Shown piece after piece: positions 36,166-46,529 of a DNA stretch of 64,000 bases. This DNA is from Paraniabella hibiscisoli (GTDB taxonomy: Bacteria > Bacteroidota > Bacteroidia > Chitinophagales > Chitinophagaceae). The notes beneath the pieces are model-generated. The model was not told where the DNA came from, ran no database searches, and saw only the letters and a list, made by a program, of their open reading frames with translations. The stretch lies in contig NZ_JAKWBK010000001.1 of NCBI RefSeq assembly GCF_022512515.1, positions 2,852,001 to 2,916,000 on the forward strand, written 5' to 3'. The translations under genes were made by a program, and so were the position numbers. Position 1 is the stretch's first letter. Each line of letters opens with the position of its first letter.

Positions 36166-36192
36166 TATGTAGGAGCAGATCTCATTAGCCGG

Positions 36193-37479
36193 TTAAAAAT
36201 GCTTTTGCATAAAGCGGATGAACACCTCATAGTCTTCTGGCAAAATAGTGTGCCCTCCCTGGTGCATATAATAGCCCAGGGCATTAAGCATCGTTGTATC
36301 TCCGGCAACTGGCATGGACGTTTTATTCAGGCCTTCCTGCTGCAGTAGGCGATACACGGGTTCTGCTGCCCGCGCAGCAAGAAACTCTCCTTTCGGATCG
36401 GAAAAATAATCTTCATTTCCTGTTTGTAATAGTAACGGGCGTGGCGCAATCAGTGAAATCAGCATATGACTATCCATAGGCAGTTCCGCTACCCGTTTAG
36501 AGAATGAGTGATAATTGGGTGCAAACTGGTAGTAGTAGCGACCGGTATCCGTAATCATTTGAATGGTTTCTCCATAATTACGACGACTCAGGGCAGCGCC
36601 ACCTTCGCCCGATATACTTGCGATGATTAGCGAAAAACGCGTGTCACGGGCGCCCGTCCATAAAGCAGTTTTACCCAGGCGGGAAGCGCCATTTAGTGCA
36701 ATACGTTGTTGATCTACCTGTTTGTCTGTTTCTAAATAGTCCATGATACGACTAAGACCCCAGCTCCAGGCAGATATAGCACCCCATTCATTTGCTGCAA
36801 AGTTTTGCTGTCCTGCCTGTAAGAACTGATTTCTTACACCATGGACAAGTCCTCCTTTAAAATCAGGCTCCATATCTCCATAATAAACAGTAGCATAACC
36901 AATGCCTGCGGCTATCAATTTTTCAACAGGTACTTTTTTCGCGTTGGAGTTGGTTTGAAGTATACGATGTCCTTTTTCCCAGGCCATGCCCGGTTGAAGC
37001 GAAGAGTCATCTACTGCCATAGCATTAGTTACAAAAGAAATACCCAGCAGCAGTGGCGAGGGCCTGCTGGCTTTGGCAGGCAGGTAGTAGAGTAAGAAGG
37101 CTTTTGGGCCGCTTGTGTCTTTTGAAAAATAGATCGTTACCTGTTTGCGAATAGCTTTCCCGCCGAATGCATCGGCATTAGCTTCCGTGATTTTATATGA
37201 AACCGGATGCAGTGGTTCAGGCGACTTGCCAAATTGCAGGTTTTCGAAAAGTGAAAGTACTTCGGGTCTTCTTTGGCTCATCCATTGTTGAGCTGTAGTA
37301 ACTTTTTGGCCTTTACTGAATAGTAGCGGATCTGGAAGTGTGTAGCTATTAACAGAGTCTTCATGATAGTTTACATGAACCCCTGCAATGATTTGAGAAA
37401 AGTTAGGCTTTTGCTGGCTTTGTGCATCGTAAGCAACGCATAGTAAATAAAACAGGCAAAATGCTATGGTTATCTTCAT
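36193..37479 (-). CDS. CE15-type glucuronoyl esterase-like alpha/beta hydrolase, secreted
   Basis: 428 aa, intact, with a signal peptide. The nucleophile motif is NGASRLGKTALWTGARD, matching the G-x-S-R-x-G-K signature of CE15. SGEGGAALSRR supplies the acidic residue and MHQGGHTI the catalytic His. Known CE15 enzymes cleave esters of (4-O-methyl)glucuronic acid; related bacterial forms are often annotated as acetylxylan esterases. In a pectin locus an uronic acid ester is a reasonable target. It is divergent from the GH43-like gene and convergent with the WG-repeat gene (27-base gap). Confidence 0.8.
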   Translation of the reverse strand: MKITIAFCLFYLLCVAYDAQSQQKPNFSQIIAGVHVNYHEDSVNSYTLPDPLLFSKGQKVTTAQQWMSQRRPEVLSLFENLQFGKSPEPLHPVSYKITEANADAFGGKAIRKQVTIYFSKDTSGPKAFLLYYLPAKASRPSPLLLGISFVTNAMAVDDSSLQPGMAWEKGHRILQTNSNAKKVPVEKLIAAGIGYATVYYGDMEPDFKGGLVHGVRNQFLQAGQQNFAANEWGAISAWSWGLSRIMDYLETDKQVDQQRIALNGASRLGKTALWTGARDTRFSLIIASISGEGGAALSRRNYGETIQMITDTGRYYYQFAPNYHSFSKRVAELPMDSHMLISLIAPRPLLLQTGNEDYFSDPKGEFLAARAAEPVYRLLQQEGLNKTSMPVAGDTTMLNALGYYMHQGGHTILPEDYEVFIRFMQKHF

Positions 37480-37672
37480 CTTTAATTGTTAAGGTAAAAA
37501 ATGGCGAAGCTTTTAAAAGGTAAGTGATATAATCAGGCTGTCAGCTAAAATAGTAAAAGAAACTTATATTAAGCGATAAGGCTCATTAAAGCAAGCGTTA
37601 GTTTAGTTTCGCATAAAGGAACGGCTATGCAAGCTATACGATTTGCCGCCTCTTACATGTCGATATTTGTAT

Positions 37673-37718
37673 TCAGGATAGTTCAGGATAGTCAGATTTC
37701 TACTGGTCTTTAATTTCA
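37673..37718 (+). promoter_or_regulatory. Paired-repeat promoter P2 (GH43-like gene)
   Basis: Two identical 10-bp repeats, TCAGGATAGT at 37673-37682 and again at 37683-37692, followed after 18 bp by TAATTTCA (37711-37718). It is the most exact tandem of the five such sites. The -7 box departs from TATTTTCG at two positions. The leader to ATG 37771 would be about 45 bases. Confidence 0.6.
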
Positions 37719-37770
37719 TTTGTTGATAAACTTTCTAACCTACGGTCGTCAAATATTCACAAAAAGCTGT

Positions 37771-38823
37771 ATGAGAATAAAAGTGATAGGGTTTTTAGGT
37801 TGGTTGGCGATCGCCAGTTTGAGCGTAGCGGCGCAGGCGAAAAAGACTGCTGCTGCCGCTTGGGAAAAAGCGGAATACCTGATGGTGTATTTTAAAGATG
37901 ACACACATAGCATTCATTTTGCAGTTAGCAAGGATGGGTATAGGTTTTCAGATGTAAATGGCGGGCGACCGGTTATTGGCGGGGATACGATTGCTGTACA
38001 ATAGGGGATTCGCGACCCCTACATCATGCGTGGTGCAGACGGTTATTTTTATGTGACCATGACTGATCTGCATATTTTTGCAAAAGAAATAGGTTATCGC
38101 GATACTGAATGGGAGCGCCCGGCAGCACAATATGATTGGGGTAATAACAAGGGTTTGGTACTAATGAAAAGCAAAGATCTGTTGCATTGGACGCATACTC
38201 GGGTTAATATGGATCGACAGTTTCCCGAACTAAACATTGGTTGCGCCTGGGCTCCCGAACTCATCTATGATCAGCAGCTGCGCAAAATGATGATCTATTT
38301 TACTATGCGTTCAGGAAAAGGAAAAACCAAATTATACTATTCCTACCTGAATAAGGATTTTACCCGGCCGGAAACCAAACCTAAGATACTGTTTGAATAT
38401 CCGGATACTACGCGACAGATACTGGATGCTGACATTACCCGGCTACCTGATGGCCGTTATTGTATGATGTATGTGGCACAGGAAAATCCCAGCGGTATTA
38501 AAATGGCTTTCTCCCAATACATCAACAAAGGTTACCAATACCAGCCCGACCAGGTTGATTTTGAATCCAGGTCCTGCGAGGCGCCGCATGTATACCAGCT
38601 GATTGGTAAAAACGAGTGGATATTGATGTACGATATTTTTGGCATCAAACCGCATAATTTTGGTTTTGCCCGAACCACAGATTTTAAAACCTTTACTCAT
38701 CTCGGGCGATTTAATGAGGGTATAATGAAGACTGATAATTTTACTTCACCCAAACATGGTGCAGTAGTACAGCTAACGGACACGGAAATGGAACGTCTGG
38801 GACAATATTATAAGGGGCGTTAA
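37771..38823 (+). pseudogene. GH43-like five-bladed propeller glycosidase with an in-frame amber codon
   Basis: 350 codons from ATG 37771 (signal peptide), with TAG at codon 78 (38002-38004) in an otherwise continuous frame. Propeller catalytic positions are intact on both sides or after it: GIRDPYI (base Asp) directly after the stop, GCAWAPELIY, DADITRLPDG, and SCEAPHVY (acid Glu). Unlike every other lesion here this is not a one-base deletion: the frame is the same before and after. CAG or AAG would restore it by one substitution. It could be a sequencing error, a true null allele, or readthrough. If functional, it would be an exo-acting glycosidase of the pectin locus. Confidence 0.7.
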
Positions 38824-38903
38824 TAGTAGTCAAATAAATGGTTGCTGCTACCACTTTCTATTGCGATAAGGAAGTCTATGGCTGTTTTACAGGTTTAGGC
38901 CGA

Positions 38904-38948
38904 ACAAGATACAACAGGATGGTTGCCTTTTTACAAGCGTTACTTTCG
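38904..38948 (+). promoter_or_regulatory. Paired-repeat promoter P3 (upstream copy before the Sus operon)
   Basis: ACAAGATACA (38904-38913) and ACAGGATGGT (38914-38923), then 17 bp, then TACTTTCG (38941-38948). The first repeat has one mismatch in the CAGGAT core. It lies 101 bp upstream of the next copy, so the operon may have tandem promoters. Confidence 0.6.
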
Positions 38949-39004
38949 ACTCGTACGATTGGTAAAAGAGGCTTTTTGCAGATTTTAGCAAGATTTGCCG
39001 AAAT

Positions 39005-39050
39005 ACAGGATGCAACAGGATAGTAAAAAATAAAGGCTTTTTTATTTTCG
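39005..39050 (+). promoter_or_regulatory. Paired-repeat promoter P4 (downstream copy before the Sus operon)
   Basis: ACAGGATGCA (39005-39014) and ACAGGATAGT (39015-39024), then 18 bp, then TATTTTCG (39043-39050). Both repeats carry the full ACAGGAT core. The first repeat and the -7 box are identical to those of P1. Confidence 0.65.
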
Positions 39051-39354
39051 TAACAAGACGATTAAAAATAGGGAACGGTTGCAGAGAAAAACGAAGCATA
39101 ACAATAGAAGTTAAACAAAACAACTGGGATTAATTTCCTGATATTTTAAAGATTGCAGGCGGTAACGTTACCCGGCAGGCTCATCAGCTATGCCTCAGTT
39201 ATTGCTCGTGCCTAAAAATACAAAGATGACACGCTTGGTAACTCACTTTTTACATAGAGGAATGAATGCAGAGCGTTCCCTGCCCGTGCAGTCAAACGGG
39301 CAATCATTCCAAAAATATCAGACCGCCGGAGCGGACCAATTAAAAAATACGCGA

Positions 39355-41600
39355 ATGAAAAACTGGATTTTTAAAGGTGCTGCTGTTTGCCTGTTAGCCT
39401 TTTTCGTAGCAGGATGTAGAAAGTCTACCTGGGACGAGTTCTATGCCAAACCAGACAATCTGGCCAAACCGATCTATACTGTTTTGAAAGAGCGTGGTAA
39501 TTTCACGAATATCCTTGCGGCCATTGATAAGGCCGATTATACTCGCACTCTGGACGCAGCGGGATACTGGACATTTTTCGCTCCTGATGACGATGCATTC
39601 AAAACCTATCTGGCTGAAAAGGGTGTAAGCAGTGTTAGCCAGTTGAGTGCTGAAGAATGCCGCAATATTGTCACCTACAGCCTCGCCTACTATGCTTATA
39701 AGAAAGACCGGATAGACGATTACCAGGCTACCACCGGCTGGATCGCAGACCAGGCTTTCAGAAGGAGAACGGCTAATTACAAAGGGGTATATGAGGAAAC
39801 CAGCTTTGCCGGCACCAAAATGAAAGCCATAGGGGCAAACCGTAATAATACGGGCGCGTTAAACTTTGTGGTGAATGATAATAACTATAAATACATTCCC
39901 TATTTCGCAGAGGGTTTTATGAAAGCGAAAGGCTTGAACGCTTCAGACTATAATTATTTTTATCCAAACACTGCATATACTGGTTTTAACGTGGCAAACG
40001 CGCAGGTAAAAGAAGCCGATATCAATGCAGAGAACGGGGTTATTCATATCGTAGATAAAGTCATTTCTGCGCTTCCTTCAATCGAAGAATACATAAAGAA
40101 TAATTCGGATTACAGCCTTTTTAGAAACCTTTACGAAAAGTATATGGTGTCTTATGTGCTCAATCCTTCCATCACCCGTAATTACCAGGTAATGAATGGA
40201 GGGGCTGAACAAGTATTTACTAAAGTATATAACTCCTCACTGGCCTATTCTTTAAACAACGAAAGTTACCTGATTGCGCCACCTAATAATGATGCACAGC
40301 AGGGAAGCTATAGCATTTTTGCTCCGAAGAACGATGTGTTGCAGGCCTATATTGATACCGTGTTGCTGGAGCATTACAATTCACTGGATGATATGCAACC
40401 TTCTATTATCTGGGATTTTTTAAATGCCCACATGTGGCAGAATGCCGTTTGGCCCAGCCAGTTCAAAACAACCTTCAACTTCGTTGGAGAAGAAGCCCGT
40501 TTTGACCCCGCGACCAATATTATAGATAAAAAAGTATTAAGCAATGGTATTTTCTATGGTACCAATAAGGTGCAGGATGCGAATATCTTCTCCAGCGTTT
40601 ACGGTAAAGCTTATCTCGATCCAAAGTATTCGATGATGACCGCCTTACTCAATTTGGAGCTACGGTCTTCCATTTCGAACATCTATAATAATTACACCAT
40701 TTTCATGATTAGTAATGATATGTTTAATGCTGCAGGATACACAGCGGATCCATTGGTGAGTACTACGGTTATTGACCAGTGGCGTTTTACTCCGCCTCCC
40801 GGATCAACAGCAGCAGCTGTTACAGGTAATTCTGCCAGAGTGCGTTTGCAGCGTATCCTGAATTTACATGTAATTCCCAATAAGGTATTGTCCAGCTTAA
40901 GCGAATCGGATATCGCAATGTCTTACGGCGGAGAGTATGTTAAATACAGTAATAACTCCGTTGCTACTGCTGGAAATTTAGATTCACTTGGGATGCCTGC
41001 CGTTGTTAGCGCAGGTGAAAATGCGAAAAACGGAAGGGTCTATTATGCAAACCGTATTTTAGATTTCAGTGAGGAAACTGTTGGGCAGGATATAGAAAGA
41101 CTGGGCAGTCCCACGGCGTCACCTATGAACTTTTTTGGAGGTATCTGAGCAATAGCACAGCACTCTGGAATAATGCCACCAAGCTTATTGCCGGTGTAGC
41201 CAACGGATCTTTTTATACTTTATTTATTCCTAATAATGCAGCTATACAAAAGGCGGTGAACGAAGGCTTTTTGCCTGGCACAGGAACAGCTCCCAATAAA
41301 GTGCCCAATTTTAATCCTGCAAGCGAACTGGAGCGGCAGCAGGTTGTACGCTTTATTCAGTACCATATTCTGGACAAACGCAATATTGGTGCTGATGGAG
41401 TAGAAAGTGGCGCCATGACTACGGTCTTGAAAAATAATCTCGGAGAAGCTACTACCATATTTGTGAACAACACGCGGGGTAACCTGCTCCTTTCAGATAT
41501 GAACGCTCGCACTGCTAACTCGATACCCGCTAACAGCAATCTTTTGGCAAACAGGGCTACCATTCACTTAATTGACAATTACCTGCAATTCATTTATTAA
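39355..41600 (+). CDS. Fasciclin (FAS1) domain lipoprotein 1 (one frame break)
   Basis: About 748 aa. ATG 39355 starts a lipoprotein signal with lipobox VAGC followed by RKS. At least three FAS1-type units are visible through phrases such as YWTFFAPDDDAFKTYL, YSIFAPKNDVLQAYI and FYTLFIPNNAAIQKAV, each with a later hydrophobic strand (NGVIHIVDKVI, ATIHLIDNYL). The frame breaks near 41133 (T6); one extra T gives NFFWRYLSNSTALWNN. FAS1 domains mediate adhesion or glycan contact. As the first gene of the Sus operon, ending 21 bases before susC, it probably sits on the cell surface beside the transporter. Confidence 0.85.
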
Positions 41601-41621
41601 TCAAGACTGATTGAAATCGTT

Positions 41622-44600
41622 ATGAGCGTACTTCTAAAAAATATAATACCCATCCTGATAATGCTGATGGCTGGCAGTTTGCAGTCGATGGCACAGGATG
41701 AAGGAGGAGCAACCCTACTTAGGGGAAAGGTTATTGATAAAGCTACTAAACAGCCTTTGGAAGGCGCTTCGGTATCGGAACAGGATAAGGAAGGGCGTAT
41801 TATCAAATCAACTTCTACCGATGTGGAAGGGAATTTTGTGCTCAGGATCACCAATCCACAGGATTCGATATCCGTAACCTATATCGGTTATAAAACTTTT
41901 ATGGCACCTATCAGAGGACGTACTACCCTAAATGTTCAGCTGGAAGACGATGCGAGAAGCGGAGACGAAGTAGTTGTAATCAGCCAGCGTAGAACCAGCA
42001 ATGGCTTGAATGATATCAATGAGCGGGATTTGACTACCTCGGTAGGCCGTATCAATGCGGAAGCTATGGAAGAAATGGCCGCCACCTCCATCGATCAGGC
42101 CCTGCAGGGGCGTTTGTCTGGGGTGGATATTACCGCTACAAGTGGTGATCCGGGTGCTGCCATGAATATCCGCATTCGTGGTGTGTCTTCTTTGAGCTCA
42201 AATGGTAATCCGCTGATCGTATTGGATGGGATGCCTTTCGAAACAGAAATTCCCAGTGATTTTAACTTTGGAGCAGCTGATGAGCAGGGTTATGCCAGCT
42301 TATTAAATATATCTCCTGCTGATATCAAAGACATTACAGTGCTGAAGGATGCGGCTGCAACAGCGGTTTGGGGAAGCCGGGCCGCTAACGGGGTGTTGGT
42401 AATTACCACCAAGCGCGGTCGCGTGTCTAAACCGACAGTTATGTATACCATGAAAGCCAATACTTCATTCAGGCCGGCCGCTATCCCTATGCTCAATGGG
42501 GATCAGTACTCGACCTTGATCCCTGAAGCGGTGATGAATCGTTTAACGGGTTTAAGTACTTTGAATTATGTAAACAGTCAGGAGTTTAACTATGATCCTT
42601 ACAGCCCCTACTGGTATTACAATTATAGTAATAATACGAATTGGGTGGATGAGATCAGCAGACAGGGCTATCTGCACGATCACACGGTAAGCTTGAGCGG
42701 TGGTGGTGAAAAAGCACGGTACTTCGCGTCTATAGGTTATCTGGGACAAACCGGTACGGTAGTGGGTAATGATCTTCAAAGAATGAATGCCCGTATTAAC
42801 CTGGATTATAATGTGTCGAATAAATTGCAGATTTTTACCAGTATTGCTTATACCTATACAGACAGAAACCGAAACTATACCGCAAATGACGAAGGGGCGA
42901 TACGTAATGTGGCTTATTTGAAAATGCCCAACATGAGTGTGTTTGAGTATGATGAATTTGGTAATCTTACTACCAACTATTTATCACCAGCTTCTAATAT
43001 TCAGGGGCAGTATAGCCGTATTTATAACCCTTTAGCCATGGCTACACAGGCAATTTATTCTGTGCTAGGTAATAGGATAGTGCCGCGTTTTCAGTTAAAA
43101 TATACTATTATAAAGGGGGTTCTTACTGCCAGTGCCGATGTACAGTTTGATATCAATAGCACTAATAACAGCAGCTTTCTGCCACAGATAGCAACGGGGC
43201 GCCCTAATACGGAAACAGTGGTAAACCGTTCTTACAATGGTGATATTGATGGTTTCGGTGTTACTACACGCACCAGTTTGAATTACACGCCTAAACTTAA
43301 AAATAGAGATCATGTAGTTATGGCATTTGCCAATTTATTCACCGGCGATTACACCAGTAACTCCCAGGAGGTAATGAAATCAAATGCATTCTCATCATTA
43401 CTGGTAGATATCACTGCCGACGGGCGTACCCAAAATGCTGAATTGCAGGCAGCGTCCCGCCTAACTCAGAACAGGACGATAGGAGCTGTGGTACAGGCGC
43501 AATACGGATTTAAAGATAAATACCTGATTAATGGTAGTTTACGGGGCGATGGTAGCTCCCGCTTTGGTAGCGCCAATCGCTATGGCTTGTTTCCTGGTGT
43601 GTCCATGCGTTATAGAATTTCAGGGGAGAATTTCTTCAAAACACTGAAATTCTTAGATGATCTGAGCTTCAGGGCTAGCTATGCCCAATCGGGTAATGCA
43701 CCCCGAACGGACTATAGTTTTTTTAATACTTACAACACGGTTAACTGGAGTTACCAGGGACAAAGTGGTGTTTATCCTTCTTCAATGGAATTAAGCAATC
43801 TTCGTTGGGAAACAGTAGTGGGAAGAAACCTGGGGCTTAATATTTCCTTATTTGGCGGACGTGTCCGTTCTGATATTGATGTATATTTCAATCAAACCAA
43901 AGACCTTTTTTCGAACAATTTGCGGATTGGTTCTTACACAGGTTATACGGCGATCAATATGAACGTAGGGACCATGGAAAACAGGGGATGGGAATTTGCC
44001 CTTTGGACACAGCCCTACAAAACCAAAGAGTTAGTGATAGGCTTCGACTTCAATATCTCTCAAAACGAAAATATTATCACCGAAATTTCGCCCTACTATC
44101 CAATGGAAAAAGGAAATATGAATGCGCCCGGTAATTACCTCGCGGTTTTACAAATGAACAATCCTTTCGGTTCCTTTTATGGATACAGATTCAAGGGGGT
44201 ATATAAAGATAAAGAATCAACTATTGCCAGGGATGCTAACGGTAATGCTATTATAGGTCCTAATGGACAAACCGTTTATATGCGCTTTGCCTATCCAACG
44301 GTGGATTATATGTTTCAACCCGGCGATGCCATGTATGAGGATATTAACCACGACGGTAATATCGATTATAAGGATGTTGTATATCTGGGTAATAATAATC
44401 CACGATTGTATGGTGGATTTGGTCCCAATGTAAGCTGGAAAAATGGCATGTGGCGCTTATCGGCCTTCTTTAATTATCGTTATGACGTGGATGTGGTAAA
44501 TGGAACTAAAATGAATACGACCCGTATGAATGGTTACGATAACCAAAGCACAGCCGTGCTGAGGCGCTGGCGTAACGAGGGTGATATTACCGATATACCA

Positions 44601-44903
44601 CGTGCCGTACAGGGAACTTCCTACAACTGGCTGGGTAGCGATAAGTATGTCGAAGATGCATCTTTCCTGCGTTTCAGAACCATTACCCTGCGTTACACCG
44701 TTCCACCGGTTAAGTTGCGCAGAGTAGGTTTTAAATCATTGAGTGCTTATTTAACGGCTGAAAATCTATACACTTTTACCAATTACACTGGTCAGGATCC
44801 GGAAGTGAGTATGCCTGGTGGAGATGCTTTTAAAATTGTAACCGATAACTCTATGACACCTCCAAGTAAAAACTTTACCATTGGATTGGTCGCTGGGTTT
44901 TAA
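41622..44903 (+). CDS. SusC-type TonB-dependent transporter 1
   Basis: 1093 aa, intact. Signal peptide to MAQ; carboxypeptidase-like regulatory domain (GKVIDKATKQPLEGASVSEQD); TonB-box-like DEVVVIS; plug with IRIRGVSSLSSNGNPLIVLDGMPF and ITVLKDAAATAVWGSRAANGVLVITTKRG; a long barrel ending in FTIGLVAGF. It imports oligosaccharides across the outer membrane together with the SusD lipoprotein encoded 35 bases downstream. At 3.3 kb it is the longest unbroken gene here. Confidence 0.95.
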   Translation: MSVLLKNIIPILIMLMAGSLQSMAQDEGGATLLRGKVIDKATKQPLEGASVSEQDKEGRIIKSTSTDVEGNFVLRITNPQDSISVTYIGYKTFMAPIRGRTTLNVQLEDDARSGDEVVVISQRRTSNGLNDINERDLTTSVGRINAEAMEEMAATSIDQALQGRLSGVDITATSGDPGAAMNIRIRGVSSLSSNGNPLIVLDGMPFETEIPSDFNFGAADEQGYASLLNISPADIKDITVLKDAAATAVWGSRAANGVLVITTKRGRVSKPTVMYTMKANTSFRPAAIPMLNGDQYSTLIPEAVMNRLTGLSTLNYVNSQEFNYDPYSPYWYYNYSNNTNWVDEISRQGYLHDHTVSLSGGGEKARYFASIGYLGQTGTVVGNDLQRMNARINLDYNVSNKLQIFTSIAYTYTDRNRNYTANDEGAIRNVAYLKMPNMSVFEYDEFGNLTTNYLSPASNIQGQYSRIYNPLAMATQAIYSVLGNRIVPRFQLKYTIIKGVLTASADVQFDINSTNNSSFLPQIATGRPNTETVVNRSYNGDIDGFGVTTRTSLNYTPKLKNRDHVVMAFANLFTGDYTSNSQEVMKSNAFSSLLVDITADGRTQNAELQAASRLTQNRTIGAVVQAQYGFKDKYLINGSLRGDGSSRFGSANRYGLFPGVSMRYRISGENFFKTLKFLDDLSFRASYAQSGNAPRTDYSFFNTYNTVNWSYQGQSGVYPSSMELSNLRWETVVGRNLGLNISLFGGRVRSDIDVYFNQTKDLFSNNLRIGSYTGYTAINMNVGTMENRGWEFALWTQPYKTKELVIGFDFNISQNENIITEISPYYPMEKGNMNAPGNYLAVLQMNNPFGSFYGYRFKGVYKDKESTIARDANGNAIIGPNGQTVYMRFAYPTVDYMFQPGDAMYEDINHDGNIDYKDVVYLGNNNPRLYGGFGPNVSWKNGMWRLSAFFNYRYDVDVVNGTKMNTTRMNGYDNQSTAVLRRWRNEGDITDIPRAVQGTSYNWLGSDKYVEDASFLRFRTITLRYTVPPVKLRRVGFKSLSAYLTAENLYTFTNYTGQDPEVSMPGGDAFKIVTDNSMTPPSKNFTIGLVAGF

Positions 44904-44938
44904 AGAAAAAGGAATTAATTACTTAAGAAAATAGTCAG

Positions 44939-46436
44939 ATGAAAAAAGATATACTAATACGATTCTTGCTGGCAACATTAATAATGGTTAGTCTGGCCGG
45001 TTGTAACAAGTGGCTGGATCTGAAGCCGCGTGACGGTATTGTAGGCGATGAGTTTTGGCAAACGAAAGAGCAGGTAGATGCAGCGGTTACTGGTATATAT
45101 GCTTCTATACAGGCAAGCACGGTAAATGGAGGTCGTGCCCTTACAGATTACATGTTTGTTTGGGGTGAAGCACGCGCGGATATGGTTACCATCGGTAACC
45201 GCACCAGCCCCGACGAGCAGGATATGATCAATATCAATATGACCCCAATAATGCGTTTTCCGACTGGGCAGGGTTTTACAGAACCATCAACTACTGTAAT
45301 GTGGTGATCGATCTGGCGTCTGGGGTATTGCAAAAAGATAATACATTTACCCAGCAACACCTGGATCGGTCAGTGGGCCAGGCCCTTGCCTTACGAGCCT
45401 TGATGTATTTCTACCTGGTGCGCACTTTTAGAGATGTGCCTTTCAAATTAGATGCCACGGTAAGCGATGCCAAAATTACACCAATTCCTAAAACGGGTGC
45501 TGATACAATTTTGAACCAGCTGGTAGCTGATTTGAAACAGGCAGAATCTAAAGTACCCGTTACCTACGGTGGTACAGCCGCCTTCAATAAAGGCCGAGTG
45601 ACCAAATATGGAGTTAACGCTATTCTTGCAGATGTTTATCTGTGGATGGATAAATACGCAGAGGCTGCTGCCGAATGCGATAAGATTATCAATGCTAACG
45701 AGTTCAGGTTGGTGCCCGGAAATCAGTTCTACAGCATTTTTCTTACCGGTGCGTCCGAAGAAACGATTTTTGAATTGCAGTATGACGAGCAGGTATTAAA
45801 TCCTTTTTACAATATGCATACGCCTAATCAGAAAAGATGGGGCGGCGCTTTGCACTTGCCCGAGCAGGTATTTGGGCTCGACCTGGTAAATGCTACACCA
45901 CTAATGGATTACCGGGGTGAGAATGCAGCTTACAGAGAGGGGATTTTAGCATATGGAAGTTTGTAGGCGCGGATAATAACGGAGATGATTTCAGAACCTT
46001 AGATCAGTCATTCGCACCCTGGGTTTTTTACCGCTATGCTGATGCTTTATTAATGAAGGCAGAAGCCATCAATCAGCTCAATCAGCCTTTAGAAGCTTCA
46101 CGACTGGTTAAAACCATCAGGGAAAGAGCTAGAGCTTTGGATATAATGCCGATGGACAGCACGGATAAATCCGCTATGACTAATTTTATAGTTGAGGAGA
46201 GGCAGCGCGAGTTTGCATTTGAAGGTAAGCGTTGGTTTGATTTACTACGCAACGCCAAAAGAAATAATTACGAGCAACCGGCATTTTTAACAAACGCAGC
46301 TGCGCTAAGCATCGCGCCCAGTCTGCAGCAAGCGGCTTTTAATAAACTCAAAGATCCCAATAGTCATTATATGCCTATTTATTTTTATGAAATAAGCAGC
46401 AATCCATTATTGGTGCAAAATCCGTTTTACCGATAA
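44939..46436 (+). CDS. SusD/RagB-type glycan-binding lipoprotein 1 (two frame breaks)
   Basis: About 499 aa. Lipobox LAGC followed by NKWLDLKPRDGIVGDEFW, the standard SusD start. The C-terminal RagB/SusD part has YRYADALLMKAEAINQL and EERQREFAFEGKRWFDLLR. Frame breaks near 45241-45246 (C4; gives NPNNAFSDWAGFYRTINYCNVV) and near 45946 (T4; gives SIWKFVGADNNGDDFRTL). It lies on the cell surface and captures the glycan for SusC 1. Confidence 0.92.
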
Positions 46437-46529
46437 GAATATTGAATATACACAGGAAGATTTCTAAAATTCAAAGTACCTGCTCTCCCTATTCGCAGGC
46501 ATTTGATAAAACAAGAAAAACTCAGGCAG

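Larger units (their letters stand above)
38824..39354 (+). other. 531-base leader and control region before the fasciclin/Sus operon
   Basis: No gene found. It holds two copies of the paired-repeat promoter (38904-38948 and 39005-39050). A weak AT-only inverted repeat at about 39025-39047 overlaps the second promoter and is probably not a terminator. From the second -7 box to ATG 39355 there are about 300 bases, unusually long for a leader. A longer open frame from 39190 covers part of it, but the lipoprotein signal starts only at 39355. Confidence 0.55.

Noticed and set aside
39025..39047. AT-only inverted repeat as a terminator after the GH43-like gene
   Set aside because: The stem has only A-T pairs and overlaps the -7 box of promoter P4; too weak to call.
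39190..39354. Upstream extension of the fasciclin lipoprotein 1 frame
   Set aside because: The lipoprotein signal starts at ATG 39355; a 55-residue hydrophilic extension would block export. The extension lies in the leader.
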